A stretch of DNA of 64,000 bases from Komagataeibacter sp. FXV3 (GCF_015155755.1 NZ_VWPI01000082.1:31349-95348); one strand, 5' to 3'. Positions 51,746-61,605 are shown, counted from the first letter of the stretch. A program made the numbers and translations. Notes: a model not told the origin generated them from the sequence alone.

Positions 51746-53148
51746 TCTTTCTCCGAGAGATCAATGGACGCCGAGCCACCGCCGCCATCGGCTGAGCGGA
51801 TGATATGGGCGGCCTCAGCGGCGTGGGCGGCGGCATTGCGGCGCTTCATCTTCTGCGCCCAGCGGGGCGAATGACTGTCGGGACCGCCACCTTCACCACC
51901 ACCCGTTGGGCCGCTGCCGTTACCTGACGGATCACCGGACTGCCCGCCGTTCGCATCGGACGATGACCCATCCGTGAAACGTCCGCCCGTCGCAGTGAAA
52001 GCGCCTCGTGCGCCTTCGCCGTAGCTCTGCTTCATGGCGGTTGCTGCGGAAGACATTTTACTCTTCACGGCATTTGCGGCAGCACTGCCCGGCGCCCGGA
52101 CGACACCGCCCAGACCAGCCGCCATACGGGCACCGGCGCTGCCACCGGCAGCGTTCATGGCTCCCATGGAATAAGCCGTGTTGGCCGCACCCGCGATCGC
52201 GGCCCCTCCCCGCGCGGCGGCGGCTGTAGCGCCCAGCGCAGCGGCACCTCCGGAAATTGCGGTAGCGGGCGCGGCAACAGCGGCAGCACCCATGGCGCCA
52301 ACTGCCATGCCGGTACCGACGGCCGCGCCCGCACCAAGCTGCGGGGCACCGGAAATCAGGCCATTGGCGATGCTGCCGCCATAAATGGCGAGCCCGACGA
52401 TCGAAAGCGACGCCAGCACCACCGAGACGGCCTGCCCGATGGTCGGCACATCGCTGCCATAGGACGTCGCAAACTGGGCGAACAGGACAGAAGCGATTGC
52501 GCTGATCACCGCCAGCACCATGATCTTCACACCCGAGGAGACGACATTGCCTAGCACCTTCTCGGCAAGGAAAGCCGTGCGGTTGAACAGGGCGAAGGGG
52601 ATCAGGATGAAACCCGCCAGCGTGGTCAGCTTGAATTCGATCAGCGCCACGAAGAGCTGCACGGCCAGAATGAAGAACGCCGCCAGCACAATCAGCCACG
52701 ACAGGCAGAGCACGAAGATCTGGATGAAATTCGTAAAGAAGGCGACGGGACCAAGGAGATTATGAACCGAGTCCAGTAAGGGCTGTGCCGCCGTGAATCC
52801 TGTGGACGCAAGACGTCCAGGCCGCAGGAAATCGCCCAGTGCGAGACTCCCGCCTCCGACCTTCAGTCCGAGGGCCGCAAAGCTGTCGAAGACGATCTTC
52901 GAGAGCGCATCGAAATCGTTGATGACCCAGGCGAAGAAGCCGATATAGAGCGTCTTCTTCACCAGACGCTGGATGATGTCCTCATCCGCCGCCCAGGCCC
53001 AGAACAGGCCGGCAAGAGCAATGTCCAGCACAGACAGCGTACCTGCCAGCGAGATCACATTCCCCTTCACCAGACCGAACCCCGTATCGATGGTGGTGGT
53101 GAAGGTGTTCAGAAAGGTATCGATAACGCCGACATCGTTCATGGCCAT
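51742..53148 (-). CDS. trbL: TrbL, VirB6-like polytopic channel protein
   Basis: The 468-residue protein has about six helices in the first 290 residues, including ALAGLFWAWAADEDIIQRLV and FTNFIQIFVLCLSWLIVLAA. A long Gly/Ala-rich low-complexity region follows from about 280 to 370, and a polar C-terminal tail. It forms part of the inner-membrane channel. It begins five bases after trbJ, so no trbK gene lies between them. Confidence 0.94.
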   Translation of the reverse strand: MAMNDVGVIDTFLNTFTTTIDTGFGLVKGNVISLAGTLSVLDIALAGLFWAWAADEDIIQRLVKKTLYIGFFAWVINDFDALSKIVFDSFAALGLKVGGGSLALGDFLRPGRLASTGFTAAQPLLDSVHNLLGPVAFFTNFIQIFVLCLSWLIVLAAFFILAVQLFVALIEFKLTTLAGFILIPFALFNRTAFLAEKVLGNVVSSGVKIMVLAVISAIASVLFAQFATSYGSDVPTIGQAVSVVLASLSIVGLAIYGGSIANGLISGAPQLGAGAAVGTGMAVGAMGAAAVAAPATAISGGAAALGATAAAARGGAAIAGAANTAYSMGAMNAAGGSAGARMAAGLGGVVRAPGSAAANAVKSKMSSAATAMKQSYGEGARGAFTATGGRFTDGSSSDANGGQSGDPSGNGSGPTGGGEGGGPDSHSPRWAQKMKRRNAAAHAAEAAHIIRSADGGGGSASIDLSEKE

Positions 53149-53153
53149 GGTGG

Positions 53154-53888
53154 TCAGTTCCCGCTACTGCCGAACATGGACACCGAAGTCGGGCTATAGG
53201 CGTTATATTGGGAAAAATGCTGATACTGAGCTTCGCTCTCGGCTTCGGTGGCAGCATTCCGCGCCCGCTCCAGCGCCGTGGCGCGCCCGTTGGCGGCGAG
53301 TTCGGCCTGGATGTCGGACAACTGGCGCGACTGAAGCGCGAGAAGCTGATTGCCAGCCTGCGCCGCCTGCAGGGCACCCGTGGAATCCTGGCTGGCCGAA
53401 ACAAGCTGGGTCATGGCACTGCTGTCGGAAGGAATATTCCCCACCACACGCGCCTGAAGTTTCAGAGCATCCTCAAAGCCGCCCACGGAATTCTGCCATC
53501 GTGTCTGCGCCTGGCTGAACAGGGCGCTGTCGGACATGCCCGATGAGACCGACGTATAGGACTGCTGGTACTGCTGCTCGACGGACTGGACGCTGTAGGC
53601 AATGTTCTGCGCCTGCGCGAGCAGTGCCGTGGTCTGGGAAATCGTCGATTGCAGCGTCGAGAGAGTCGATAGCGGCAGGCTCGCCAGATTACGTCCCTGG
53701 TTGACCAGCATCTGTGCCTGGTTGGCCAGCGAGGTGATCTGATTATCGATCTGCTGGAGGGTCCGTGCCGCGATGAGAACATTCTGGACATGGTTGGCTC
53801 CGTCATACACCGCCCACTGTGCCCGGGCCTGTGGAACGCCAAGCGACAGCAGGGCCGCCGTACCGCAGAGAAAGACCACCAGCCTCAT
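53154..53888 (-). CDS. trbJ: TrbJ, VirB5-like periplasmic pilus protein
   Basis: The 244-residue protein has a signal peptide (MRLVVFLCGTAALLSLGVPQ, then ARA) and an alpha-helical, glutamine-rich body (LQQIDNQITSLANQAQMLVN). This is typical of the VirB5/TrbJ minor pilin. The frame reaches 54029, but the ATG at 53888 overlaps the trbE stop by four bases and starts the signal peptide. Confidence 0.94.
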   Translation of the reverse strand: MRLVVFLCGTAALLSLGVPQARAQWAVYDGANHVQNVLIAARTLQQIDNQITSLANQAQMLVNQGRNLASLPLSTLSTLQSTISQTTALLAQAQNIAYSVQSVEQQYQQSYTSVSSGMSDSALFSQAQTRWQNSVGGFEDALKLQARVVGNIPSDSSAMTQLVSASQDSTGALQAAQAGNQLLALQSRQLSDIQAELAANGRATALERARNAATEAESEAQYQHFSQYNAYSPTSVSMFGSSGN

Positions 53889-56326
53889 GACACAGATCCT
53901 TCTCGCAGAAGGTCCGCAGCCCATGACACGCCGCGCACGTCGAACCAGGCAGGCAGAAAGCCGTCTGGCCCGTGTTCCGCCAGCACACTGTCGATCAGCC
54001 GGTGATCGTCTTTGCCGGAGGCCGCGCACAGCGCCAGGGCAACAGGACCGAGCCCCAGTTCGAACAGGCGGTTTCCCCGCTGCGTCTGGCAGTAATATTC
54101 CCGCTTCGATGCCGCACGGGCGATGATCGCGATCTGCCGGTCGTTGAGGCCGAAGTCGCGGTAGATGGCCGCGATCTGCGGCTCGATCGCCCGTTCATTG
54201 GGCAGGAAGATGCGCGTCGGACAGCTTTCCACCACCGCCGGGGCAATGCGGGAATTGGCGATGTCCGACAAGGACTGCGTGGCGAAGATGACGCTGGCAT
54301 TCTTCTTGCGCAGGGTTTTCAGCCACTCCCGGAGTTGCCCCGCGAAATCGCCGTCATCCAGCACCAGCCAGCCCTCATCGATGACCAGCAGCGTCGGCCG
54401 GCCGTCCAGTCGCCCTTCGATGCGATGGAACAGGTAGGACAGCAGGGATGATGCAGCGCCCGAGCCGATCAGACCTTCGGTCTCGAACACCACCATATCG
54501 GCATCTCCCAGCCGCTCAGCGTCCGCATCCAGCAGGCGGCCATAAGGACCACCGAGACAGTAGGGCGCCATTGCCTGCTTCAGCGCATTCGACTGGAGCA
54601 ATGCGACCATGCCGGACAGGGTCCGCTCATGAACGGGCGACGATGCCAGCGAATTCAGGGCCGACCAGAGATGGGCTTTGACGTCCGGCGTCAGCGCCAC
54701 ACCCTCGCCGACAAGGATCTGGCCGAGCCATTCGGTGGCCCATTTGCGCTCATCAGGATCATCAATCCGCGCCAGAGGCTGGAGCGATACACTGCCACCC
54801 TGTTCTCCCGACAGATCATCCTCGGTCAAACCGCCGCCGAGATCGTGCCAGTCCCCATCCATCGCCATCGTCGCCGCCCGCATGGACCCGCCGAAATCGA
54901 AGGCGAACACCTGAGCGCCCGTATAACGGCGGAACTGCAGTGCCATCAGCGCCAGCAGGACGGACTTGCCCGCTCCTGTCGGTCCCGCGATCAGTGTGTG
55001 GCCCACATCGCCGACATGCAGGGAAAACCGGAACGGTGTGGCACCCGCCGTCCTGCCGTAGAACAGCGGCGCTGCCCTGAAATGCCCATCCTGTTCCGGC
55101 CCGGCCCACACGGCAGAGAGCGGAATCATGTGCGCCAGATTCAGTGTCGAGACCGGGGGCTGACGCACATTGGCGTAGACATGCCCCGGCAGAGATCCCA
55201 GCCACGCCTCCACCGCGTTCAGGCTTTCCGCCATGCAGGTGAAGTCACGGCCCTGAATGATCTTTTCCACGAGGCGGAGCTTTTCGGCCGCGATGCTGGC
55301 GCTACCATCCCAGACCGTAACGGTCGCGGTGATATAGGCCTGCCCGACATCGTCAGCACCAAGGGACTGCAAAGCCAGATCGGCGTCGGCCGCCTTATTG
55401 GCGGCATCATTATCCACCAGCACCGACGCCTCGTTGGTCATCACTTCCCGGACAATGGCTGCAATGCTCTTGCGCTTTGCAAACCATTGCCGCCGGATCT
55501 TCGTCAGAACCTTGGTGGCATCGGTCTTGTCGAGCAGGATCGCGCGGGTGGACCAGCGATAGGGCATGGCCAGCCGGTTCAGGTCATCCAGGATTCCGGG
55601 GAAGGTCCGCGACGGGAAACCGGTGATCGTCAGCGTTTTCAGATACGCATCGCCGAGTTTCGGTTCCAGACCGCCCGAAAGCGGCTGGTCCACCAGCAGG
55701 GCATCCAGATGCATGGGAATTTCCGGCACCCGGACCCGCTGGTTCCGCGTGGAAATGGTCGAATGCAGATAGGTCAGCGTCTCCCCGTCATCCAGCCAGG
55801 CGGCCTCGGGCATGAATCCGTCCAGCAGGGCCAGAAGCCGATCGCTGCGGTCCACAAACGTATGGAGCATGCCATGCGGGTCCGGCCCCTCGCGCTCCCG
55901 GCCCTCATAGAGAAAACGCTCGGCACGCCCGGAAGATTCCACCGGTGGCAGCCAGACCAGCGTGAGAAAATACCGGCTCTCGAAATGAGCGCCCTCATCC
56001 TCGAACTGCTCACGCCGCTCAAGATCGACCATGTGCGAGGCGGCATCCAGAAAATGGCTTTCGGGATATACTGTCGCCGGCACGCGCTGCGCCTCCACGA
56101 ACACCGCCCAACCGGACCCCAGACGGCGCAGGGCATTGTTCAACCTCCCGGTCACACCCACCAGTTCGGCAGGCGTGGCGCTGTCCAGATCGGGGCCACG
56201 GATGCGCGCCGTGCGCTGAAAGGAACCGTCCTTGTTCAGGACAACGCCTTTCTCCACGAGCGCGGCCCAGGGCAGGAAGTCGGACAGGACGGCGGCACGA
56301 CTGCGATATTCACCAAGGGACATCAT
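53885..56326 (-). CDS. trbE: TrbE, VirB4-type ATPase
   Basis: The 813-residue protein powers pilus assembly and substrate transfer. It has the Walker A AGPTGAGKSVLL in the second half, Walker B LLVIDEGWLVL, and the family segments ASVIFATQSLSDIANS and RIFLPNERAIEPQIAAIYRD. It follows trbD by 13 bases and overlaps trbJ by four. Confidence 0.96.
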   Translation of the reverse strand: MMSLGEYRSRAAVLSDFLPWAALVEKGVVLNKDGSFQRTARIRGPDLDSATPAELVGVTGRLNNALRRLGSGWAVFVEAQRVPATVYPESHFLDAASHMVDLERREQFEDEGAHFESRYFLTLVWLPPVESSGRAERFLYEGREREGPDPHGMLHTFVDRSDRLLALLDGFMPEAAWLDDGETLTYLHSTISTRNQRVRVPEIPMHLDALLVDQPLSGGLEPKLGDAYLKTLTITGFPSRTFPGILDDLNRLAMPYRWSTRAILLDKTDATKVLTKIRRQWFAKRKSIAAIVREVMTNEASVLVDNDAANKAADADLALQSLGADDVGQAYITATVTVWDGSASIAAEKLRLVEKIIQGRDFTCMAESLNAVEAWLGSLPGHVYANVRQPPVSTLNLAHMIPLSAVWAGPEQDGHFRAAPLFYGRTAGATPFRFSLHVGDVGHTLIAGPTGAGKSVLLALMALQFRRYTGAQVFAFDFGGSMRAATMAMDGDWHDLGGGLTEDDLSGEQGGSVSLQPLARIDDPDERKWATEWLGQILVGEGVALTPDVKAHLWSALNSLASSPVHERTLSGMVALLQSNALKQAMAPYCLGGPYGRLLDADAERLGDADMVVFETEGLIGSGAASSLLSYLFHRIEGRLDGRPTLLVIDEGWLVLDDGDFAGQLREWLKTLRKKNASVIFATQSLSDIANSRIAPAVVESCPTRIFLPNERAIEPQIAAIYRDFGLNDRQIAIIARAASKREYYCQTQRGNRLFELGLGPVALALCAASGKDDHRLIDSVLAEHGPDGFLPAWFDVRGVSWAADLLREGSVS

Positions 56327-56339
56327 GGCCCTGCCCTCC

Positions 56340-56618
56340 CTATGCGCGAAGCCAGGCGGGGTAGCGGAGATGCCGCCGTCCCACCTCGATAAAGAAAGGA
56401 TCGCGCTTGGCCCCCCAGACCGCGAGCCCGTGGCCGACGATCCAGAAGACGACCCCGATCAGCCACAGCCGCAGGCCCAGCGCGATCGCTGCCGCGAGCG
56501 TGCCATTGGCGATGGCGACGGCACGGGGAGCACCACCCAGCAGGATCGGGTCGGTCAGCGAGCGATGCACCGGGACATGAAATCCCGGCACCGCATCATC
56601 GTCATACCCGAGCGCCAT
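56340..56618 (-). CDS. trbD: TrbD, VirB3-like membrane protein
   Basis: The 92-residue protein begins MALGYDDDAVPGFHVPVHRS with LTDPILLGGAPRAVAIANGT and two helices. This is the standard VirB3 layout (PVHRSLTDPILLGG). The ATG shares its A with the trbC stop (TGATG), so translation is coupled. A long frame reaching to 56999 overlaps trbC and is not used. Confidence 0.92.
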   Translation of the reverse strand: MALGYDDDAVPGFHVPVHRSLTDPILLGGAPRAVAIANGTLAAAIALGLRLWLIGVVFWIVGHGLAVWGAKRDPFFIEVGRRHLRYPAWLRA

Positions 56619-56986
56619 CAGATCAGCGCTCCGCCGGAGAAGGAGAAGAACGACAGGAAGAAGCTGGACGCCGCAAAAGCGATGCTGAGTCCAAAGACGA
56701 TCTGGATCAGACGGCGGAACCCGCCCGATGTTTCGCCAAAGGCCAGCGTCAGACCGGTCACGGTGATGATGATCACCGAGATGATCTTGGCCACCGGCCC
56801 CTGCACGGATTCCAGTATCTCGTTCAGGGGTGTTTCCCACGGCATGCTGGATCCTGACGCCCATGCCGATGACGCGAAAGCAAACGACAGCAGCATAGAG
56901 GTTCCGAATACACGCAGATCCGGCACATGCCGGTCGGGACGTGCGACAGCGCACACGATGGCGCGCAGACGTGAAGGCAGCATCAT
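56618..56986 (-). CDS. trbC: TrbC, VirB2-like pilin
   Basis: The 122-residue precursor has a long signal (LLSFAFASSAWASGSSMPWE), then two helices around KIISVIIITVTGLTLAFGE and IVFGLSIAFAASSFFLSFFS. It is the major conjugative pilus subunit. It overlaps trbB by four bases. The extended N-terminus (about 40 residues before the cleavage site) is usual for TrbC. Confidence 0.92.
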   Translation of the reverse strand: MMLPSRLRAIVCAVARPDRHVPDLRVFGTSMLLSFAFASSAWASGSSMPWETPLNEILESVQGPVAKIISVIIITVTGLTLAFGETSGGFRRLIQIVFGLSIAFAASSFFLSFFSFSGGALI

Positions 56987-57987
56987 GATGATTCTCCATT
57001 TTCAGAGAAGGATGTTTCGGGAGAAGAGAGGCTGACCGGACGGATGCGATAGGCGCCGGCCGTGGGATCGAGGCCGTCGATTTCCGCCAGTTCGGACAGG
57101 CGGCGGGAATTGCCGCGCCCGGACAGCACGGCGATGACGTCGATGGTTTCGGCGATCATGGCGCGCGGCACCGTGACCACGGCTTCCTGGATCAGCTGTT
57201 CCAGACGATACAGGGCAGCCAGCACCGATCCGGCATGCAGCGTGCCGATACCACCCGGATGGCCGGTGCCCCACGCCTTGACCAGATCAAGGGCTTCGGC
57301 CCCACGCACCTCACCGATGGGAATACGGTCTGGGCGCAGACGAAGGCCGGAGCGGACGAGGTCCGACAGCGTGATGACACCTTCGCGGGTCCGCAGCGCT
57401 ATGAGATTGGGTGCTGTGCATTGCAGTTCGCGCGTATCCTCAATCAGCACGATGCGATCGCCAGTTTTCGCGACTTCCGCCAGCAGGGCGTTGACCAGCG
57501 TGGTCTTGCCCGTGCTCGTGCCGCCCGCGACCAGGATATTTTTCCGTTCCGCGACACCACGGCGAAGGAAATCTGCCTGGGCATCGGTCATGATCCCGGC
57601 CTCGACATAGTCGTCGAGGGTGAACACGGCGACAGCGGGCTTGCGGATGGCGAAACTTGGGGCGGTCACAACGGGCGGCAGCAATCCCTCGAACCGTTCG
57701 CCGGTTGGCAACTCAGCCGAGACACGGGGTGCTGCCTCATGCACCTCAGCCCCGACATGGTGGGCCACGAGACGCACGATGCGCTCGGCATCGGCTGGCG
57801 TAACCCTGTCGCCGGTATCGCCCAGCCCCTCGGACAGACGGTCGATCCAGAGCCGTCCATCGGGATTGAGCATCACTTCGACGATCGCGGGATCAGCGAG
57901 GTGCCGGGCAATCGCCGGCCCCATCGCCGTGCGCAGCATGGACATGCCGCGTACCCTGGCCCCTTCATGAATGACGGAAACCGACAT
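56983..57987 (-). CDS. trbB: TrbB, VirB11-type ATPase
   Basis: The 334-residue hexameric ATPase has Walker [17 protein letters not shown], an Asp box near [13 protein letters not shown], and the motif [20 protein letters not shown] followed by [13 protein letters not shown]. It is the first gene of the trbB-I series and is preceded by a 146-base region with a motif shared with the traG promoter region. An ATG 14 codons later could also be the start. Confidence 0.96.
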   Translation of the reverse strand: MSVSVIHEGARVRGMSMLRTAMGPAIARHLADPAIVEVMLNPDGRLWIDRLSEGLGDTGDRVTPADAERIVRLVAHHVGAEVHEAAPRVSAELPTGERFEGLLPPVVTAPSFAIRKPAVAVFTLDDYVEAGIMTDAQADFLRRGVAERKNILVAGGTSTGKTTLVNALLAEVAKTGDRIVLIEDTRELQCTAPNLIALRTREGVITLSDLVRSGLRLRPDRIPIGEVRGAEALDLVKAWGTGHPGGIGTLHAGSVLAALYRLEQLIQEAVVTVPRAMIAETIDVIAVLSGRGNSRRLSELAEIDGLDPTAGAYRIRPVSLSSPETSFSENGESS

Positions 57988-58109
57988 GACCTTCCCCCGT
58001 ATGGGCCGACCGCGACGGACGAACAGCGGTGGGGATCATTAAGAAAGGCTGGAAACAGCGCGTTTCAACAGGAATTCAGGCGTCGTAGGACGGCAGCAAA
58101 ACGCAGGGC

Positions 58110-58130
58110 AAAAATACTTGCGAGGTGCGG
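58110..58130 (-). promoter_or_regulatory. Shared 21-bp site before trbB
   Basis: The site reads AAAAATACTTGC, three variable bases, then GTGCGG on the plus strand. It matches 17 of 21 positions at 60687-60707 before traG. Both copies lie about 80-125 bases upstream of a transfer gene and in the same orientation toward it. Confidence 0.6.
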
Positions 58131-58133
58131 ATT

Positions 58134-58580
58134 TTACGCCTCCGGTTCATCCGGTGCGCCGGGGTCCAAAACATCCTCCGGGATTTCCTGCTGGAGTCTC
58201 GGTCCCTGGGCCAGCCTGCGGCCGAGGGCGGCGACAAAATTATCATAGCGCACCCCGGCCTGTGCCCGCGCCGCCTTCGCCGCCGGTTCGGGCAGCGGTG
58301 GGGTCGTGGTCAGCCAGAAGCGGATGAACAGCGCAAGGGTCTCCACCGTGATGCCAATATCACGCTCCAGCCGCGCGAGGCGCCGGTCCTGCCGGTCGAG
58401 GCGCTTCGATGTGGCAGCCTCGCGGCGTTCCTCGCCATCGGGCGAAAGGAAGGAGGCGACAGCGGCCTCGACGATCAGCGACATCGGCTGTGCGCGTCGC
58501 GCCGCATAGGCGGACAGGGTCTTCATCACCTCGGGATCGAGATAGACGGAGATCTGGGCTTTCTTTTTCGGCATCACCAT
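58134..58580 (-). CDS. RHH/CopG-type DNA-binding protein of the transfer region
   Basis: The 148-residue protein has a ribbon-helix-helix segment at the N-terminus (KKKAQISVYLDPEVMKTLSA, then YAARRAQPMSLIVEAAVASF) and a helical C-terminal part. Such genes sit between traG and trbB in related elements. ATG 58580 has GAGG five bases ahead and follows the traG stop by seven bases; a longer form from 58610 would overlap traG. It may bind the shared sites before trbB and traG, which is inference. Confidence 0.82.
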   Translation of the reverse strand: MVMPKKKAQISVYLDPEVMKTLSAYAARRAQPMSLIVEAAVASFLSPDGEERREAATSKRLDRQDRRLARLERDIGITVETLALFIRFWLTTTPPLPEPAAKAARAQAGVRYDNFVAALGRRLAQGPRLQQEIPEDVLDPGAPDEPEA

Positions 58581-58587
58581 ATCTGCC

Positions 58588-60606
58588 TCACAGTCCAAGT
58601 TCATCGCCACGGTCGAGCGATGCCTGCCGGGCGACGCCGCGCATGAGATCGTTCATCCGGTTGTTGCGGGGCGCGATGTCGTCGAATTCATCGACTGGAT
58701 CAGGCGTGAACTCGTTCTCCATCGGCTCTTTCTTTTCGACAGTGCCTTCGCCCAGTTCCGGCTGACGGCGTCGGGTGGACTGGTTCGGATCTTCTTCCTC
58801 ATCTCCCATCATTGGCGTTTCAGTCGCCGCATCTGGCGCTGGCGGTCTGGGTGGGAGTGGACGACTGCTCCAGTCGTCCGGGCATCCCTCCGTCGGACGT
58901 GTAGGCTTCGGCGGCGGCAGAATACGCTCCTGAAAGCGGGCATCCTCGAAATAGCGGGCCTTCTTCGCGCGGATCGGATACAGCCCGGAGACCATGACGA
59001 TCTCGTCCGCCGGCGGGAGTTGCATGATCTCGCCGGCCGTCAGCAGCGGGCGCGCCGTTTCCGAGCGCGAGACCATCAGATGGCCCAGCCAGGGCGAAAG
59101 ACGATGGCCCGCGTAGTTCTTCATTGCCTTCATCTCGGTGGCGGTGCCGAGCGCGTCCGAGACACGTTTCGCGGTTCGCTCATCGTTGGTGGCGAAGCTC
59201 ACCCGGACATGGCAGTTGTCGAGGATCGAATTGTTCGGCCCGTAGGCCCGTTCGATCTGGTTGAGTGACTGGGCGATCAGGAAGCTTTTGATCCGGTAGC
59301 CCGCCATGAAGGCCAGCGCCGATTCAAAGAAATCCAGTCGCCCGAGGGCGGGGAATTCGTCGAGCATCAGCAGGAGTCGTCGTCGCTGTGCTGCAGCGTC
59401 GAGATCTTCCGTCAGCCGACGGCCGATCTGGTTCAGGACCAGACGGATCAGCGGTTTGGTACGGCTGATATCTGAGGGCGGCACGGTCAGGTAAAGCGTC
59501 ACCGGGCGATCACCATCAACGATGTCGGATATCCGCCATTCGCAGCGCCGCGTCACCTCCGCAACCACGGGATCGCGATAGAGGCCGAGGAAGGACATGG
59601 CGGTGGACAGCACACCTGACCGCTCGTTGGGAGACTTGTTCAGCAGTTCACGCGCGGCCGAAGCCACGACGGGATGCGCGCCAGAATCGCCAAGATGCTT
59701 CGTCCGCATCATAGCCGACAGCGTTGTGGCAATCGGGCACTTCGGGTCCGACAGGAAATTGGCGACACCGGCCAGAGTCTTGTCGGGCTCGGCATAGAGG
59801 ACGTGCAAAATGGCGCCGACCAGCAGGGAGTGCGAGGTCTTCTCCCAGTGGTTTCGTTTCTCCAGACTGCCTTCCGGGTCCACGAGGATGTCGGCGACGT
59901 TCTGGGCGTCCCGGACCTCCCATTCCCCGCGCCGGATCTCCAGCAGCGGATTATAGGCTGCCGAGGCCGCATTGGTGGGATCGAACAGCACGACGCGCCC
60001 GAAACAGGCACGGAATCCTGCCGTCAGCTCCCAGTTCTCGCCTTTGATATCGTGGACGATGGCTGAGCCGGGCCAGGTCAGGAGTGTGGGAATGACCATG
60101 CCCACGCCCTTGCCACTGCGCGTTGGCGCGAAGGTCAGGACATGCTCTGGCCCGTCATGCCTCAGGTAGGCTTTGCCATATCGGCCCAGCACCACCCCAT
60201 CCGGATCAAGCAGCCCGGCCTGGGCGATTTCATCTGATCCTGCCCAGCGTGCCGATCCATAGGTCTCGATCTTCTTTGCCTCGCGGGCACGATGGACGGA
60301 CAGGGCCACGGCAGCGGCGAACGCCAGCACGCCGCCTGAGCCTGCGATCCAGGCTCCGCGCGCGAACACAGCCGGGGCATAGGCATCGAAGATATACCAC
60401 CACCAGAAAAACAGCGGCGGCACATAGACCGGCCAGCGGTGGAAGAGCACGAACCAAGGTCGACCGAGTTCAGGCTGGAAAGCGAGTTCCCACGCCGTCC
60501 ATTCGGTCGCGGCCCACCAGGACAGGACGATCATCGACAGGACCAGCGCGACCTGTCCCCATTGAATACGTGTTCCGGGCTGTTCCATCTGCTCTCTCCG
60601 ATCCAT
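58588..60606 (-). CDS. traG: TraG/VirD4-type coupling protein
   Basis: The 672-residue ATPase brings the relaxase-DNA complex to the channel. Two to three N-terminal helices are followed by GSARWAGSDEIAQAGLLDPD, Walker A APTRSGKGVGMVIPTLL, HDIKGENWELTAGFR, Walker B LLLMLDEFPALGRLDF and AQSLNQIERAYGPNNSILDN. The acidic C-terminal 110 residues are disordered-looking. ATG 60588 (six codons later) is an alternative start. It heads the transfer genes on this strand. Confidence 0.96.
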   Translation of the reverse strand: MDRREQMEQPGTRIQWGQVALVLSMIVLSWWAATEWTAWELAFQPELGRPWFVLFHRWPVYVPPLFFWWWYIFDAYAPAVFARGAWIAGSGGVLAFAAAVALSVHRAREAKKIETYGSARWAGSDEIAQAGLLDPDGVVLGRYGKAYLRHDGPEHVLTFAPTRSGKGVGMVIPTLLTWPGSAIVHDIKGENWELTAGFRACFGRVVLFDPTNAASAAYNPLLEIRRGEWEVRDAQNVADILVDPEGSLEKRNHWEKTSHSLLVGAILHVLYAEPDKTLAGVANFLSDPKCPIATTLSAMMRTKHLGDSGAHPVVASAARELLNKSPNERSGVLSTAMSFLGLYRDPVVAEVTRRCEWRISDIVDGDRPVTLYLTVPPSDISRTKPLIRLVLNQIGRRLTEDLDAAAQRRRLLLMLDEFPALGRLDFFESALAFMAGYRIKSFLIAQSLNQIERAYGPNNSILDNCHVRVSFATNDERTAKRVSDALGTATEMKAMKNYAGHRLSPWLGHLMVSRSETARPLLTAGEIMQLPPADEIVMVSGLYPIRAKKARYFEDARFQERILPPPKPTRPTEGCPDDWSSRPLPPRPPAPDAATETPMMGDEEEDPNQSTRRRQPELGEGTVEKKEPMENEFTPDPVDEFDDIAPRNNRMNDLMRGVARQASLDRGDELGL

Positions 60607-60686
60607 CGGAGAAACAGCGGACAGCCGTCATTTCAAAGGACGCAAGCGCATTGTCGCCCCAATCGCACCCGGTCGGTCAGCAGCGA

Positions 60687-60707
60687 AAAAATACTTGCAC
60701 CATGCGG
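60687..60707 (-). promoter_or_regulatory. Shared 21-bp site before traG
   Basis: This is the second copy of the motif at 58110-58130 (AAAAATACTTGC, three variable bases, ATGCGG). It lies between traG and the divergent ccdA gene. Beside it, ATGCGCAT at 60730-60737 and GCATGC at 60739-60744 form a symmetric region directly before ccdA that could be the antitoxin operator. Confidence 0.55.
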
Positions 60708-60761
60708 TGCCCCTCCACATGATCTGGTCATGCGCATGGCATGCGTATAAGGAGTCGAAAC

Positions 60762-61031
60762 ATGGCTGGCACTGTCACCCGCACCACGCACTACGACCGG
60801 ACAGCCCCGCGACGGCCGGTCAATCTGTCGCTCAATGCCGATCTACTGGCCCAGGTTCGTCAGGTCACGCCAAACCTCTCTGCGACGGTCGAGACCCTGC
60901 TGGGTGATTATCTCCATGCCGCACGTGAAAAACGCGAAGACGAGCAACGGCAACTGGATGGCGTGATCGACGCGGTGAACGAACTGCATGCGCTGCATGG
61001 CTTCCTGAGCGACGAATTTTCGACGCTCTGA
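60762..61031 (+). CDS. ccdA: CcdA-type antitoxin
   Basis: The 89-residue protein has an N-terminal ribbon-helix-helix DNA-binding part (RRPVNLSLNADLLAQVRQ) and a C-terminal toxin-binding tail ending FLSDEFSTL, close to the CcdA signature. ATG 60762 has AAGGAG seven bases upstream. It neutralises CcdB and represses its own operon. The gene is divergent from traG and stabilises the element. Confidence 0.93.
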   Translation: MAGTVTRTTHYDRTAPRRPVNLSLNADLLAQVRQVTPNLSATVETLLGDYLHAAREKREDEQRQLDGVIDAVNELHALHGFLSDEFSTL

Positions 61032-61035
61032 GCCG

Positions 61036-61347
61036 ATGCCGCAATTCGCCATCTACCGGAACCCCGGCCGCAATCGGGACATCCCCTTCGTCGTGCAGAT
61101 CCAGAGCACTCGGCTGGAGCGAAGTGTGGGTCGCGTGGTCATGCCGCTCGTGCGGCGATCTGCCGGTAAGCCGCCAGACCATCCCCTGACGCCGCACCTT
61201 CGCGTCGTGGGTGAGGACGTGTTCGCCAATCCGCTTGATCTGGCGACCGTTCCCGTCGTGAGGCTTGGCACAGTTCTGGGCATTCTGCCCGAACGGGAAC
61301 AGGATGCAATCATTCGTGCGCTGGACGAACTGGTCAGTCGGGTGTGA
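61036..61347 (+). CDS. ccdB: CcdB-type DNA gyrase toxin
   Basis: The 103-residue protein begins MPQFAIYRNPGRNRDIPFVV and has VVMPLVRRSAG, LTPHLRVVGEDVFANPLDLA and a C-terminal tail EREQDAIIRALDELVSRV. These match the CcdB fold. CcdB traps DNA gyrase in cells that lose the module. The start is four bases after the ccdA stop, so the pair is coupled. Confidence 0.94.
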   Translation: MPQFAIYRNPGRNRDIPFVVQIQSTRLERSVGRVVMPLVRRSAGKPPDHPLTPHLRVVGEDVFANPLDLATVPVVRLGTVLGILPEREQDAIIRALDELVSRV

Positions 61348-61605
61348 AAGACATACGACTTTCAAAATCATTTTCGCTGGAGCTTGAATGGTCGTCTGCA
61401 TCATTTGAAAAAAAAATCACTCTTCACAATGTCAAATATCCAACATCATGCTGATCTTGACGAAATTGGTATCGTTTCTAAATGAAAGATATATAATCGT
61501 ATGAAATTCTCCCTACCAACACAATGCCGGATGCATAACTTTTATAAATAAAATTTATAATCCCACCTCTGCACAAACACAAAACAACTTTAATCGGATC
61601 CTTTC

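Noticed and set aside
54629..56392. 587-codon plus-strand frame opposite trbE
   Set aside because: It is a GC-rich shadow of trbE without ribosome site or recognisable motif. Frames at 36106-36909, 37277-38263 and 57235-58248 were rejected for the same reason.
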